Shown here in pieces: positions 25,078 to 32,801 of a stretch of DNA of 64,000 bases. This stretch comes from Oscillospiraceae bacterium. Lineage in GTDB: Bacteria > Bacillota > Clostridia > Oscillospirales > Ruminococcaceae. Position numbers and translations under genes: made by a program. Numbering within the stretch: the first letter of the stretch is position 1; each line of letters starts with the position of its first letter. The notes beneath the pieces are model-generated. The model had not been told where the DNA came from, searched no databases, and was given only the letters and a program-made list of their open reading frames with translations. The stretch covers positions 16,521-80,520 of the forward strand of contig JAFUOD010000019.1 in NCBI GenBank assembly GCA_017472735.1. Reading direction: 5' to 3'.

Positions 25078-25659
25078 TCAGTTAAATAGATTCAAAAACT
25101 TTTCAATCTCAAGCCTAAGTTTTGCAATGGGGAAGCCCACAACATTGTAATAATCTCCCGAAATGGATTCAACAAACAGTGCCGCACCGTCCTGAATACC
25201 GTAAGCACCTGCTTTATCAAGAGGAGAACCCGATTGAAGATATTTAATTATGTCTTCCTCTTTTAGCGGGTAGAATTTAACGTCGGTGTGTTGAGAAAAT
25301 GACATTGTTTTGCCTCTTAAGCACAAACAAACTCCGCTTACAACGGTGTGCGTATTGCCCGAAAGTCTGCAAAGCATGTTAAATGCATCAGCAATATCCT
25401 TGGGCTTGCCTAAAATCTCGCCGTTAATTATAACAACGGTGTCACAGCCTATAACAAGTGAGTCGGGGTGCGATTTTGCAACATCCAACGCTTTTCTTAC
25501 CGATAAAAACTCGGGCACCTCAAAAACATCCAAACCGTTCGGCACGGTTTCGTCACAGCTCGAGGGAATGACCTCGAACTCGTCGGTTATATATTTTAAA
25601 AGCTCGTTCCTTCGCGGAGATTTTGAAGCTAAAATTACTTTTACGTCGTTAAAATTCAT
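25078..25659 (-). CDS. maf: Maf-like nucleotide pyrophosphatase
   Basis: A 193-residue Maf family protein, a house-cleaning pyrophosphatase for dTTP/UTP and modified nucleotides. The N-terminal VILASKSPRRNELLK is the substrate loop, and SLVIGCDTVVIING carries the metal-binding aspartate. KAGAYGIQDGAALFVESISGDYYNVVGFP is the typical C-terminal region. Length is standard. First gene of the maf group on the minus strand. Confidence 0.94.
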   Translation of the reverse strand: MNFNDVKVILASKSPRRNELLKYITDEFEVIPSSCDETVPNGLDVFEVPEFLSVRKALDVAKSHPDSLVIGCDTVVIINGEILGKPKDIADAFNMLCRLSGNTHTVVSGVCLCLRGKTMSFSQHTDVKFYPLKEEDIIKYLQSGSPLDKAGAYGIQDGAALFVESISGDYYNVVGFPIAKLRLEIEKFLNLFN

Positions 25660-25784
25660 GGCAGTAACACCTCGCTAACGTTTCTATATTAAAATAATAG
25701 CACAACAGTTCAGCAAAATCAACTTGACAGATTGCGAAAACTTGAATTATAATAAGATGATTTTATAATTTAAAAGGAGAAAGC

Positions 25785-26639
25785 ATGGACCACTTTTTTG
25801 AGATTTTATCGCACACATTTTTAGATACGGTTAAAATGCTGCCGTTTTTATTCGGCGTTTATCTGCTTATTGAATTTTTAGAGCACAAGGCGACAGGCAA
25901 GCTTGCAAATGTTTTACGCAGGTTAGGTCCCTTTGGCCCTGTTGGAGGGGCAGCGCTAGGCTGTCTGCCTCAGTGCGGATTTTCGGTTGCGGCATCGAAT
26001 TTATATTCGGGCAGGCTGATAAGCCTTGGCACACTTTTGGCAGTGTTTATTGCAACAAGCGATGAAGCTATTCCGATTTTACTTTCGAGCCCGAACAGTA
26101 TGGGCGATGTGTGGAAGCTTATTTTGGCAAAGGTTATTATTGCGATAATTGCAGGTCTTTTTGTCGATGGTGTTATACGCTTTTTTAAACGCAGAAGCAA
26201 CGAAGAAGCCGAGCCTTATGTTGACCTTTGCGAAAACTGCGGGTGTGAAAACCACGGAATCTGGCTTTCGGCATTAAAGCACACTTTGCAGATATTTATT
26301 TTCTTGTTCGCTATAGCGCTTGCATTAGAGGCGCTTATGCACATTGCAGGCGAGGAGCTTTTGAGCAAAATTTTAATGCAAAACTCGATTTTCCAGCCGA
26401 TTTTAGCTGCACTTATCGGGCTTATACCAAACTGTGCGCCCTCGGTTGTTTTAACCGATCTTTATGTAAACGGAAACCTTTCATTCGGTTCGGTTGTTGC
26501 CGGACTTTCGACAGGTGCAGGCATGGGCTTGGTGGTTCTTTTTAAGGTGAATAAGAACCTAAAGCAGAACGTGGCTATTGTTGGTGTTTTATATGTGATC
26601 GGTGCGCTTTCGGGCATGATAATTGATCTGGTGTTTTAA
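25785..26639 (+). CDS. ArsP_2-type permease (putative arsenic or manganese exporter)
   Basis: A 284-residue membrane protein with about eight segments in two repeats. Each repeat has a conserved proline/cysteine motif: GCLPQCGFS at the start and LIPNCAPSVVLTDLY in the second half, as in the ArsP_2 family called putative manganese transporter or arsenic efflux protein. The hydrophilic middle loop holds a CENCGCENHG cluster that could bind metal. AAAAGGAG precedes the ATG. Substrate is not proven. A stable terminator follows. Confidence 0.82.
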   Translation: MDHFFEILSHTFLDTVKMLPFLFGVYLLIEFLEHKATGKLANVLRRLGPFGPVGGAALGCLPQCGFSVAASNLYSGRLISLGTLLAVFIATSDEAIPILLSSPNSMGDVWKLILAKVIIAIIAGLFVDGVIRFFKRRSNEEAEPYVDLCENCGCENHGIWLSALKHTLQIFIFLFAIALALEALMHIAGEELLSKILMQNSIFQPILAALIGLIPNCAPSVVLTDLYVNGNLSFGSVVAGLSTGAGMGLVVLFKVNKNLKQNVAIVGVLYVIGALSGMIIDLVF

Positions 26640-26647
26640 AAAAGTAA

Positions 26648-26692
26648 CCCTGCAAGGACTTATACGGTCTTGCAGGGCTTTGCGCTTTTTTA
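26648..26692 (+). terminator. Rho-independent terminator
   Basis: CCCTGCAAG pairs with CTTGCAGGG (26648-26656, 26669-26677) and a T run follows at 26686-26691. Confidence 0.78.
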
Positions 26693-26858
26693 GGGGGCGG
26701 CGTGCCCACCGCCACGCCGCAGGCGTGAGTGGCGGAGCGTGCCGCCTTCCGTTTTCAGCTTTTTCCGCTTCTTGAAAAACTGCGCTTCAAGGCGCCTCCA
26801 CCGCCTTATCCTGTCCCTTTCGGGACGCATAAGCCGACGTCGGCGCTTGAAAACCGCT
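26693..26858. repeat. GC-rich multi-hairpin intergenic element
   Basis: Contains a nested stem: GGCGGC/GCCGCC (26696-26701, 26741-26746) enclosing 26709-26718 paired to 26722-26735 around a GCA loop. A second hairpin, GTCCC-TTTC-GGGAC flanked by CTTAT/ATAAG arms, lies near 26806-26833. No coding frame with gene-like composition. It lies between convergent genes, like the cloverleaf elements, but the sequence differs. Confidence 0.5.
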
Positions 26859-26862
26859 GATT

Positions 26863-27585
26863 TTATTTATACGGCTCAATATACGAAACAGGGTCTATCC
26901 ATTCGTTGCCGTATTTAAGCGCAAAGTGCAAATGCGGCTCCATGTCCGATTCAATATCGGCGGTGTTGCCTACTGTGCCAATGATCTGACCTGCCGATAC
27001 CTCGTCACCTGCGGTTACGTTGATCTGCGGGTCAAGCCCGAAGTAATAGCCGCTGATCCCGTCGTTGTGGTCTATAACAACGCAGTTTCCCCACAACGAA
27101 TCTGTGTAGACCTCGTTAACTGTGCCTGCTGTCATCGCCTTTACCTCGGTGCCTATCTCGGCTTTAATGTCAACGCCGTCATGCGTTCTCCACACACCGC
27201 TTGGCGACTTGACCAACTCGCCGTCCGAGAACTCGTTGATGATCTCACCGTTTACCGGCATATATACTGCCTGCTCATAAAAAAGTGTTTCAAGGTCAGA
27301 TGTAATGTCCTGGGGAGGAGTCTGTGTGTCTGTTTCGCTTTGTTCCTTTTCAATGTCAGAAAGTACGGCGTCAACCTCACTGAAATCAAGGTCGGGAATG
27401 ACGTGCTGTTCATCGTCGGCAGCAAGGCCTTCAGTCAACGAATTGACCGCAATTTTATAGCCGGCGGCTGTTACAGCCGAAACAGCCAGCACACCCACGC
27501 AGAGCATGATATACAGCCCTTTGCCGCCAAATATATTTCGTCCTGACTTGACTTTTTTCATAATTGTACTCGCTTTCTCCGGCAT
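26863..27585 (-). CDS. M23 family metallopeptidase, SpoIIQ-like
   Basis: A 240-residue protein with one N-terminal membrane segment (about residues 24-48) and an outer LytM-type endopeptidase domain. The zinc motif is intact: THDGVDI (His and Asp) and PHLHFAL (HxH). This layout is that of SpoIIQ, the forespore anchor of the engulfment and channel complex; clostridial SpoIIQ keeps the zinc ligands, as here. Assignment to SpoIIQ rather than to another wall endopeptidase is inference, supported by the spore-forming background. The start could be the ATG at 27585 or the ATG eight codons later (27561); neither has a strong ribosome binding site. Confidence 0.8.
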   Translation of the reverse strand: MPEKASTIMKKVKSGRNIFGGKGLYIMLCVGVLAVSAVTAAGYKIAVNSLTEGLAADDEQHVIPDLDFSEVDAVLSDIEKEQSETDTQTPPQDITSDLETLFYEQAVYMPVNGEIINEFSDGELVKSPSGVWRTHDGVDIKAEIGTEVKAMTAGTVNEVYTDSLWGNCVVIDHNDGISGYYFGLDPQINVTAGDEVSAGQIIGTVGNTADIESDMEPHLHFALKYGNEWIDPVSYIEPYK

Positions 27586-27693
27586 ATGTTATTTTTCGGG
27601 AATTCCTGTGCCGGCAGGGAAATCTAAGTTAAGTATTCACTCAAATTATGAATTTATGCAGTCAAGACGAAATTTTTGCGGTGTTTTGCTTGC

Positions 27694-27722
27694 TTGACAA
27701 TTTGTGCGGACGGTAGTATTAT
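27694..27722 (+). promoter_or_regulatory. Promoter of queT
   Basis: TTGACA at 27694-27699 and TATTAT at 27717-27722 with a 17-base spacer, directly upstream of the riboswitch. Confidence 0.8.
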
Positions 27723-27740
27723 ATCTTTGTCAATTTAATA

Positions 27741-27786
27741 TATGAGGTGTACCTGCTAACCACCTCAAAACAAATTAAAACAGGAG
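27741..27786 (+). promoter_or_regulatory. preQ1 riboswitch (class I-like), translational
   Basis: Stem GAGGTG (27744-27749)/CACCTC (27761-27766) closes the loop TACCTGCTAAC. An A-rich strand follows and ends in CAGG (27781-27784), which can pair with the loop CCTG (27752-27755), the H-type pseudoknot of preQ1-I aptamers. CAGGAG is also the ribosome binding site of queT, so ligand binding would hide it. The layout resembles the Thermoanaerobacter aptamer. The downstream gene, a queuosine precursor transporter, fits. Confidence 0.75.
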
Positions 27787-27795
27787 ATTATTAAA

Positions 27796-28275
27796 ATGAA
27801 AAAGTATTCGCTCACTCGGCTTGCACGTCTTTCAATCGTCGCATCGGTTTATGTTGTTTTAACACTCGGTCTTGGGTTTATGTCTTTTGGAGGGATCCAG
27901 TTCAGAATCGCCGAGGCGTTGATGCTTTTGTGTTTTTATAAAAAAGATTACGGTATATCGCTTATCATAGGCTGTTTAATAGCCAATATGTTCAGCCCTA
28001 TGGCGGCACTCGATATGGTTTTCGGCACACTTGCAACAGCAATTGCCGTTTTGCTTATTTACATTTCGCCGAATATCTATGCGGCTTCTTTAGCGCCTGT
28101 TATTACAAACGGATTTATAATTGCCGCCGAGCTTAAGTATGCATTCGACCTGCCGTTTTGGTTAAGCGCATTGCAGGTTGCTTTCGGAGAATTTGTGTGT
28201 GTAACAATTCTGGGCGTAGTCATGTTCAAATCCCTCGAGAAAAACAAGCGCTTTATGGAGCTTATAACAAAATAG
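27796..28275 (+). CDS. queT: QueT family queuosine-precursor transporter
   Basis: A 159-residue integral membrane protein of the QueT family, an ECF-type substrate component thought to import preQ1 or related precursors. Five or six hydrophobic segments are visible and FGGIQFRIAEALMLLCF with the following Pro/Met-rich stretch NMFSPMAALDMVFG is characteristic. Control by the preQ1 riboswitch directly upstream supports the substrate. No other queuosine gene is in the window, so this organism may rely on salvage, though that cannot be judged from 64 kb. Confidence 0.92.
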   Translation: MKKYSLTRLARLSIVASVYVVLTLGLGFMSFGGIQFRIAEALMLLCFYKKDYGISLIIGCLIANMFSPMAALDMVFGTLATAIAVLLIYISPNIYAASLAPVITNGFIIAAELKYAFDLPFWLSALQVAFGEFVCVTILGVVMFKSLEKNKRFMELITK

Positions 28276-28286
28276 AAAAAATAAAT

Positions 28287-28325
28287 CCGCGGGTGCAATA
28301 TTTTAGCACTCGCGGTTGTATTATT
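28287..28325 (+). terminator. Rho-independent terminator of queT
   Basis: CCGCGGGTGC (28287-28296) pairs with GCACTCGCGG (28306-28315), followed by TTGTATTATTT. Confidence 0.75.
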
Positions 28326-28420
28326 TCATGAAGAGCCTTTTAGGTCAGACACTGTCCTAACTTATTCTTCGTTGTTCATGTTTCGGCGCTCCCTCGCTTA
28401 CCAAAGCGGGGGAGTTTGCT

Positions 28421-29275
28421 TTATAAAGCTGTAAACTCGCAATATAATTCGTACACTTTTTCAATATCATAGTTTATCATATCATCAAAGCTATGCGTTT
28501 TAAGCAAATGATGCACGAACTCAGCACCCAAATAATACCCAACATCGCCTTTTCCGCAATAATCGCACCAGTCTCCGAAATAGCGCTGGTTAAACTGTGT
28601 CATGCTGTCTAAATCGCTGTTGAAATCACGCTTGATTTGAGGTAAATGCTCGCGGCACCAGTCATTCCAACCGTTAATGTCTTGGTGATAATAATTCAAA
28701 TCGCCTACCAAAGCCTGCTCAAAATACATAGCAACTCCTTCGGTAAAAAGCTGCCAAACAAAGTTTGATCTACTGTCACTCGATTCACGCTCGAGGATTC
28801 CGTGCTGCATCTGATAAACGTGCCCAAGCTCGTGGTAGATAAGCCCTCGCATAGAGTTAATATCTTGCCAGTTAAGCTCTAAGATCTTCTCAACGCCCAA
28901 AAGAACTGTAACTCTGCCGCTTAAGCTTGTAACCCAACCTGCGGCATTGCACAGGCCAAGATATAAAATGATATGTACATCAAGTTCTTTCCCGAATCGG
29001 CAGACGACTTTTTGGTTGAGGTTATCGGTCACTTTAACAAACGAATCGTGCAAAGTGCCAAGCTTGTTGTTGGTGCAAACATTGTTTATAATGGGCAAAA
29101 AGTCCTTTTCAAAGGTGTATTTGCCTGTTGCAATATATTCGTTCATATCGCTTAAAAGCATATCAGCAAGCCCAAAGTGTATGCCGTCAGCATACTCTTT
29201 CCACCTTTCAAGGTTGAAAGTTCCGCTGTTATAAAGGTTTTTAACCAAAGAAAACGTATCTGTAATTTTAATCAT
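28421..29275 (-). CDS. Putative gluzincin-type metalloprotease
   Basis: A 284-residue soluble protein without signal peptide. The motif YHELGHVYQMQH puts His148 and His152 as zinc ligands and Glu149 as the catalytic base; LFTEGVAMYFEQ about 31 residues later offers Glu179 as third ligand, the gluzincin pattern. The family is not recognised beyond this. The start is the ATG at 29273-29275 with GGTGA six bases upstream; a GTG three codons earlier is less likely. Substrate and role unknown. Confidence 0.7.
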   Translation of the reverse strand: MIKITDTFSLVKNLYNSGTFNLERWKEYADGIHFGLADMLLSDMNEYIATGKYTFEKDFLPIINNVCTNNKLGTLHDSFVKVTDNLNQKVVCRFGKELDVHIILYLGLCNAAGWVTSLSGRVTVLLGVEKILELNWQDINSMRGLIYHELGHVYQMQHGILERESSDSRSNFVWQLFTEGVAMYFEQALVGDLNYYHQDINGWNDWCREHLPQIKRDFNSDLDSMTQFNQRYFGDWCDYCGKGDVGYYLGAEFVHHLLKTHSFDDMINYDIEKVYELYCEFTAL

Positions 29276-29293
29276 AATAATCACCGTGTGTTA

Positions 29294-29324
29294 AAACACC
29301 CTCGCCTTAAAAACGAGGGTGTTT
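29294..29324 (-). terminator. Terminator after the isomerase-like gene
   Basis: AAACACCCTCG pairs perfectly with CGAGGGTGTTT (29294-29304, 29314-29324). On the minus strand TTTTAAC follows. Confidence 0.75.
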
Positions 29325-29327
29325 GCT

Positions 29328-30146
29328 TTATATGTTGTATTTGTTTATATATTCTTTAACCGTATTAATGCTTTGATTTAACTGCACAAAATCCACTTCT
29401 CCGCTTTGGTTAAACGAGGTTGCCTCAACGGTGAAATCGCCGTTATAGCCAATGCTTGAGAGCTGTGAAAAGAAGCCGTCGAAATCAATATTTCCCTTGC
29501 CGATGTGAAGTGTTTTAAGATTTGCCCAATCCATGTGACCGCCGCGGTAATCGTTAACGTGAATATGACAGATGTTTTGCCAAAAATGCCTGTTTTCTTC
29601 AAAAAATATATCGTAAAGCTGAGAGTGAAAAGCTGCCATTTTTGTGTCAAATGTAAAGCCTATGTCGTCATACTCCTGCTTAAGCTCTTTAAGATGAGTC
29701 ATTGGGTCGCGGCGGTTGCAAACAACATTTTCGCATGTAAGCTTTAAACCAAAATCGTTTGCAATTTTGTTAAGCGTGGGGTATGCCAAAATGTTTCTTT
29801 CAATTACACTGTCCGACACCATGCCGTTCCAAAGATGAAGAACCAGTGCTTTTGAACCGATATTCGAGGCGCACTCGCAGTTGATCTTAAAGTTCTCAAG
29901 CGCTTTTGCGGTTTCGCCTGCACTTATAAGTTCGCCAATGCTTTTCTCACAGTGCAAGGTCGGAAAGACTAAATCAAGCGAACAAAGATATTTCGTCAGC
30001 TCGTCGCACCTTTCTAACCAATCCGAGTAAAACATAAGCTCATAGCCGTCGCAGTTGATTTTTTGAGAGAATTCGCCCAAAAGATAAAAGTTGCGGTTAA
30101 CAGGTCTGCCGATTATGCAGCCCGTAGAACATAAAACCTTTTTCAT
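29328..30146 (-). CDS. Sugar phosphate isomerase/epimerase (AP endonuclease 2-like barrel)
   Basis: A 272-residue TIM-barrel protein of the xylose isomerase-like superfamily. Metal-binding positions typical of the fold are seen in LTCENVVCNRRDP (Glu), GFTFDTKMAAFHS (Asp), HIHVNDYRGG (His) and DFTVEATSF near the end (Glu). Members isomerise sugars or act on inositol-type compounds; the substrate cannot be told. The ATG follows AAAAAGGG. It lies 24 bases downstream of the DUF-type exporter gene on the same strand and may share its transcript. Confidence 0.8.
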   Translation of the reverse strand: MKKVLCSTGCIIGRPVNRNFYLLGEFSQKINCDGYELMFYSDWLERCDELTKYLCSLDLVFPTLHCEKSIGELISAGETAKALENFKINCECASNIGSKALVLHLWNGMVSDSVIERNILAYPTLNKIANDFGLKLTCENVVCNRRDPMTHLKELKQEYDDIGFTFDTKMAAFHSQLYDIFFEENRHFWQNICHIHVNDYRGGHMDWANLKTLHIGKGNIDFDGFFSQLSSIGYNGDFTVEATSFNQSGEVDFVQLNQSINTVKEYINKYNI

Positions 30147-30170
30147 GTTAATCCCTTTTTAAAAAATCAT

Positions 30171-30650
30171 TCAGAACAGGAATGTAAAGCCGTAAGAAAC
30201 AGCGGTCATAATAAATCCCGCAATCAAAACTCCTGCAAAAATGGAAAGTATCGACTTCTTTTTGCTTATTCCCAAAACTCCTGCCGCCATCGCACCTGTC
30301 CATGCGCCTGTACCCGGCAAGGGTATTGCAACGAATATTAAAAGACCGAACACCTTATATTTCTCGATTTTTTCTTGGTTGCGGTAAGCTTTTCTTTCAA
30401 GCCATTCCGCAAATTTTGCAAAAGAACCGCCCATGCGCTTTAAAATTTCAAAAACCTTATCTACAAAAAAGAGGATGAACGGCACGGGCACCATGTTACC
30501 CAAAACCGCAACAGCAAAAGCTACCCATGGGTCAAGCCCGAAGCCGACGCCGTAGGGTATGCCTCCTCTAAGCTCGACAACGGGGAGCATTGAAATTATA
30601 AAAGTGGCAACAAGCTTGCCGATATATGATTGAGTGAGCCAAGCTAACAT
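30171..30650 (-). CDS. Small multi-drug export protein family (COG2426)
   Basis: A 159-residue membrane protein. The segments LPVVELRGGIPYG and AIPLPGTGAWTGAMAAGVLGI are the signature of the Sm_multidrug_ex family, related to DedA-type folds with re-entrant loops. Four or five membrane segments. The family name comes from an old assignment and its transported substrate is doubtful. The start follows AAAGGATGC. It is first of a two-gene minus-strand unit with the isomerase-like gene. Confidence 0.85.
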   Translation of the reverse strand: MLAWLTQSYIGKLVATFIISMLPVVELRGGIPYGVGFGLDPWVAFAVAVLGNMVPVPFILFFVDKVFEILKRMGGSFAKFAEWLERKAYRNQEKIEKYKVFGLLIFVAIPLPGTGAWTGAMAAGVLGISKKKSILSIFAGVLIAGFIMTAVSYGFTFLF

Positions 30651-30758
30651 AAAAGCATCCTTTCAAAAGTACTAACTGATATAATACTATGTTTTCGGCT
30701 TGCGGTCAAGAATAATATATGTTATCATTACATTAATTAACAGGCTGGAGGTCTTGAT

Positions 30759-31250
30759 ATGTCAGATGTGAAGAAAAACGTTGAGCTTACCCGATGGGTG
30801 CCAAAGGGCAAATACCGTCATAAAAAAGGCAACGAATACGAAGTTATCGGTTATGCCAAGCACTCGGAGACTTTAGAGGATATGATTATCTATAAAGCTC
30901 TTTACGGCGAGGGGCTGACGTGGGTAAGACCTGCCGGAATGTTTTTGGACGAAGGCAGATTTACATATTTAGGCGAGGAAGAAGTTGAATCACGCTGCGG
31001 CTTGCACTGCAAAACCTGCGAGTGGCGTGAGCCTTGCAACTGCGGCGGATGTATTGAAACAATGGGCAAGCCTTTTCACGGTGAATGCCCTGTGGCAGTT
31101 TGCTGCCAAAGCAAGGGAATTGAGCATTGCGGAGAGTGTGAAAACATCCCCTGCGAGCTGTTAACGCAATATTCCTGCGACCCCGAACACGGTGACACCC
31201 CAAAGGGCGCACGAATTGCACAGTGCAAACGCTGGAAATGCCGACACTGA
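30759..31250 (+). CDS. DUF1653-DUF3795 fusion protein
   Basis: A 163-residue protein with two domains. Residues 12-75 are DUF1653 (PKGKYRHKKGNEYEVIGYAK and WVRPAGMF), a small beta fold usually found alone. Residues 83-163 are a cysteine-rich DUF3795-like domain with fourteen cysteines, starting CGLHCKTCEW, likely to bind zinc or an iron-sulfur cluster. Function of both is unknown. GGAGG precedes the ATG and a TTGCGG-17-TATCAT promoter is plausible at about 30696-30724. Single gene. Confidence 0.82.
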   Translation: MSDVKKNVELTRWVPKGKYRHKKGNEYEVIGYAKHSETLEDMIIYKALYGEGLTWVRPAGMFLDEGRFTYLGEEEVESRCGLHCKTCEWREPCNCGGCIETMGKPFHGECPVAVCCQSKGIEHCGECENIPCELLTQYSCDPEHGDTPKGARIAQCKRWKCRH

Positions 31251-31375
31251 TATTTATTGTCTGTTAAGGCGGGATTTATCCCTCCGCCGCCTTCTGCGGA
31301 ACCTCCCTTTTAAAAAGTGGGGCTGATTGCAAGAGAACCGCAAAAGCTTTAGCTATTTAAATTACTGATTTTTTG

Positions 31376-31404
31376 TTGCAACACGGCTAAGGATATGCTA
31401 TAAT
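31376..31404 (+). promoter_or_regulatory. Promoter of the YiiX-like gene
   Basis: TTGCAA at 31376-31381 and TATAAT at 31399-31404 with a 17-base spacer. The same TTGCAA variant is used at 40403. Confidence 0.75.
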
Positions 31405-31455
31405 TTAAAAGTTGAAAAAACGCACATTTGTAAGATTATAGGAGTATCCCGATTA

Positions 31456-32013
31456 ATGAAGTCCGTTTACATATTTTTAACACGAACCCAAAGCATTGTT
31501 TCAAAAATTGTCAGCTTTTTCACAAACGAAACATATACCCACGCCGCAATAGCCTTTGACGAAAACCTTGTTTTTCTTTACAGCTCCGCCCGAAAAGACG
31601 GGCTTAAAATGTTCCCCGCAGGCCCGTGCCGTGAATACTTGAACCGAGGTTTTTACACCCGAGTCGGCAAAACCCCTTGTGCTGTTTATGAGCTTAAGGT
31701 GAGCGACGAGGCTTATGAACGTGCAAGAGCTGAGATCGAATGGTTCATGGAGCATCAGGATGAGTTTAAGTTCAATGCGCTTGGAATTGTTGCCTGCAAA
31801 TTCGGCATTGCGTGGCAAAGAGACAATAAGTATTTCTGCTCGGAATTTGTGGCAGAGGTTTTGCGCAAAAGCGAATGCGCCGAACTGCCCAAGCGTGATT
31901 GCCTTATGCGCCCGAGCGATTATATGACCTTGCCTGAAATAACCAAGATTTTCGAGGGGGACGTTGGCGAGCTTTATTTGCAACAGCAGAGCGTATTATC
32001 CTCTATACTGTAA
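31456..32013 (+). CDS. YiiX-like permuted papain-fold amidase/hydrolase
   Basis: A 185-residue protein of the permuted NlpC/P60 (YiiX/YebB) superfamily, in which the catalytic histidine comes before the cysteine. His29 lies in YTHAAIAF and Cys128 in KYFCSEFVAEVL. No signal peptide, so it would act inside the cell. Such proteins are cysteine hydrolases or transpeptidase relatives acting on amide or lipid-linked bonds; the substrate is unknown. A ribosome binding site, ATAGGAG, precedes the ATG. Monocistronic with a bidirectional terminator. Confidence 0.78.
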   Translation: MKSVYIFLTRTQSIVSKIVSFFTNETYTHAAIAFDENLVFLYSSARKDGLKMFPAGPCREYLNRGFYTRVGKTPCAVYELKVSDEAYERARAEIEWFMEHQDEFKFNALGIVACKFGIAWQRDNKYFCSEFVAEVLRKSECAELPKRDCLMRPSDYMTLPEITKIFEGDVGELYLQQQSVLSSIL

Positions 32014-32025
32014 CCTATAAAAAAA

Positions 32026-32069
32026 TAACCGACTGAAACGGCTGGTCGCCTGCTTCGGTCGGTTTTTGT
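32026..32069. terminator. Bidirectional terminator
   Basis: ACCGACTGAA (32028-32037) pairs with TTCGGTCGGT (32054-32063); TTTTTG on the plus side and TTATTTTTTT on the minus side. Lies between convergent genes. Confidence 0.78.
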
Positions 32070-32692
32070 TATCTAATTATTCTTTTCACCGCTTCAAGCA
32101 CATCTTTAGCAACTTCCTCGGGCTTGCGAGAAGCGTTTATTATTGCTATGTTATGCCCATCTAACAGAGAGAACACCTCGACATACTTGTCTCTTATTCT
32201 TGTAATGGTTTCAACGCCCGATTCATAAATCTCGCGCTGGGCACGGCCCTTTTCAATTCTTGCATCACACTCAGCAGGAGGGACATCTAAGAAAATGCAC
32301 AGGTCGGGCTGTAAAATGTCGGGGCAGTTAAGGTTCTGGTCCATTACCCATTTAAGGTCGGTATCCATGCCCTGATAAGCAAACGACGAGTAATAATACC
32401 TGTCGCAAATTACGGTAACACCGTTTTCAATAAGCTTTTTTATTCCGCTTACAGGGTTCGAGCAGTGCGAGATCCTGTCGGCTAAAAAAAGCGAAGCCAG
32501 CTCGCATGGGGTGCGCTTTGTCATGCCGCACAAAGCGTCACGAATCAAGCCGCCTGTTGCGTGCTCGGTCGGCTCGCAGGTGCGGTGAAGGCTAACGCCC
32601 ATTTCTCTTAGCTTATTCTCTAAAAGGGTTATTTGCGTGCCCTTGCCCGAGCCGTCAAGCCCTTCGATAACAATGAATTTTCCATCAGCCAT
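32069..32692 (-). CDS. tmk: Thymidylate kinase
   Basis: A 207-residue dTMP kinase that makes dTDP with ATP. The P-loop is EGLDGSGKGT (residues 9-18), the DRY-type nucleotide motif is TVICDRYYYSSFAYQG, and the LID begins at KGRAQREIYE. The Asp-Arg-Tyr pattern and length are those of bacterial Tmk. The acyl position after the P-loop has Gly-Lys-Gly-Thr, as in the gram-positive form. It ends at a bidirectional terminator and is divergent from sigK. Confidence 0.95.
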   Translation of the reverse strand: MADGKFIVIEGLDGSGKGTQITLLENKLREMGVSLHRTCEPTEHATGGLIRDALCGMTKRTPCELASLFLADRISHCSNPVSGIKKLIENGVTVICDRYYYSSFAYQGMDTDLKWVMDQNLNCPDILQPDLCIFLDVPPAECDARIEKGRAQREIYESGVETITRIRDKYVEVFSLLDGHNIAIINASRKPEEVAKDVLEAVKRIIR

Positions 32693-32801
32693 AATAACAG
32701 TCCTTTTCGGTGTTGTTAAAATATATTATATTCTTAAGTGTGAATTAAGTCAAGCCACCGACTAATAGAATAAACTGATAAAACAACAGGAGAGAGTGGC
32801 T

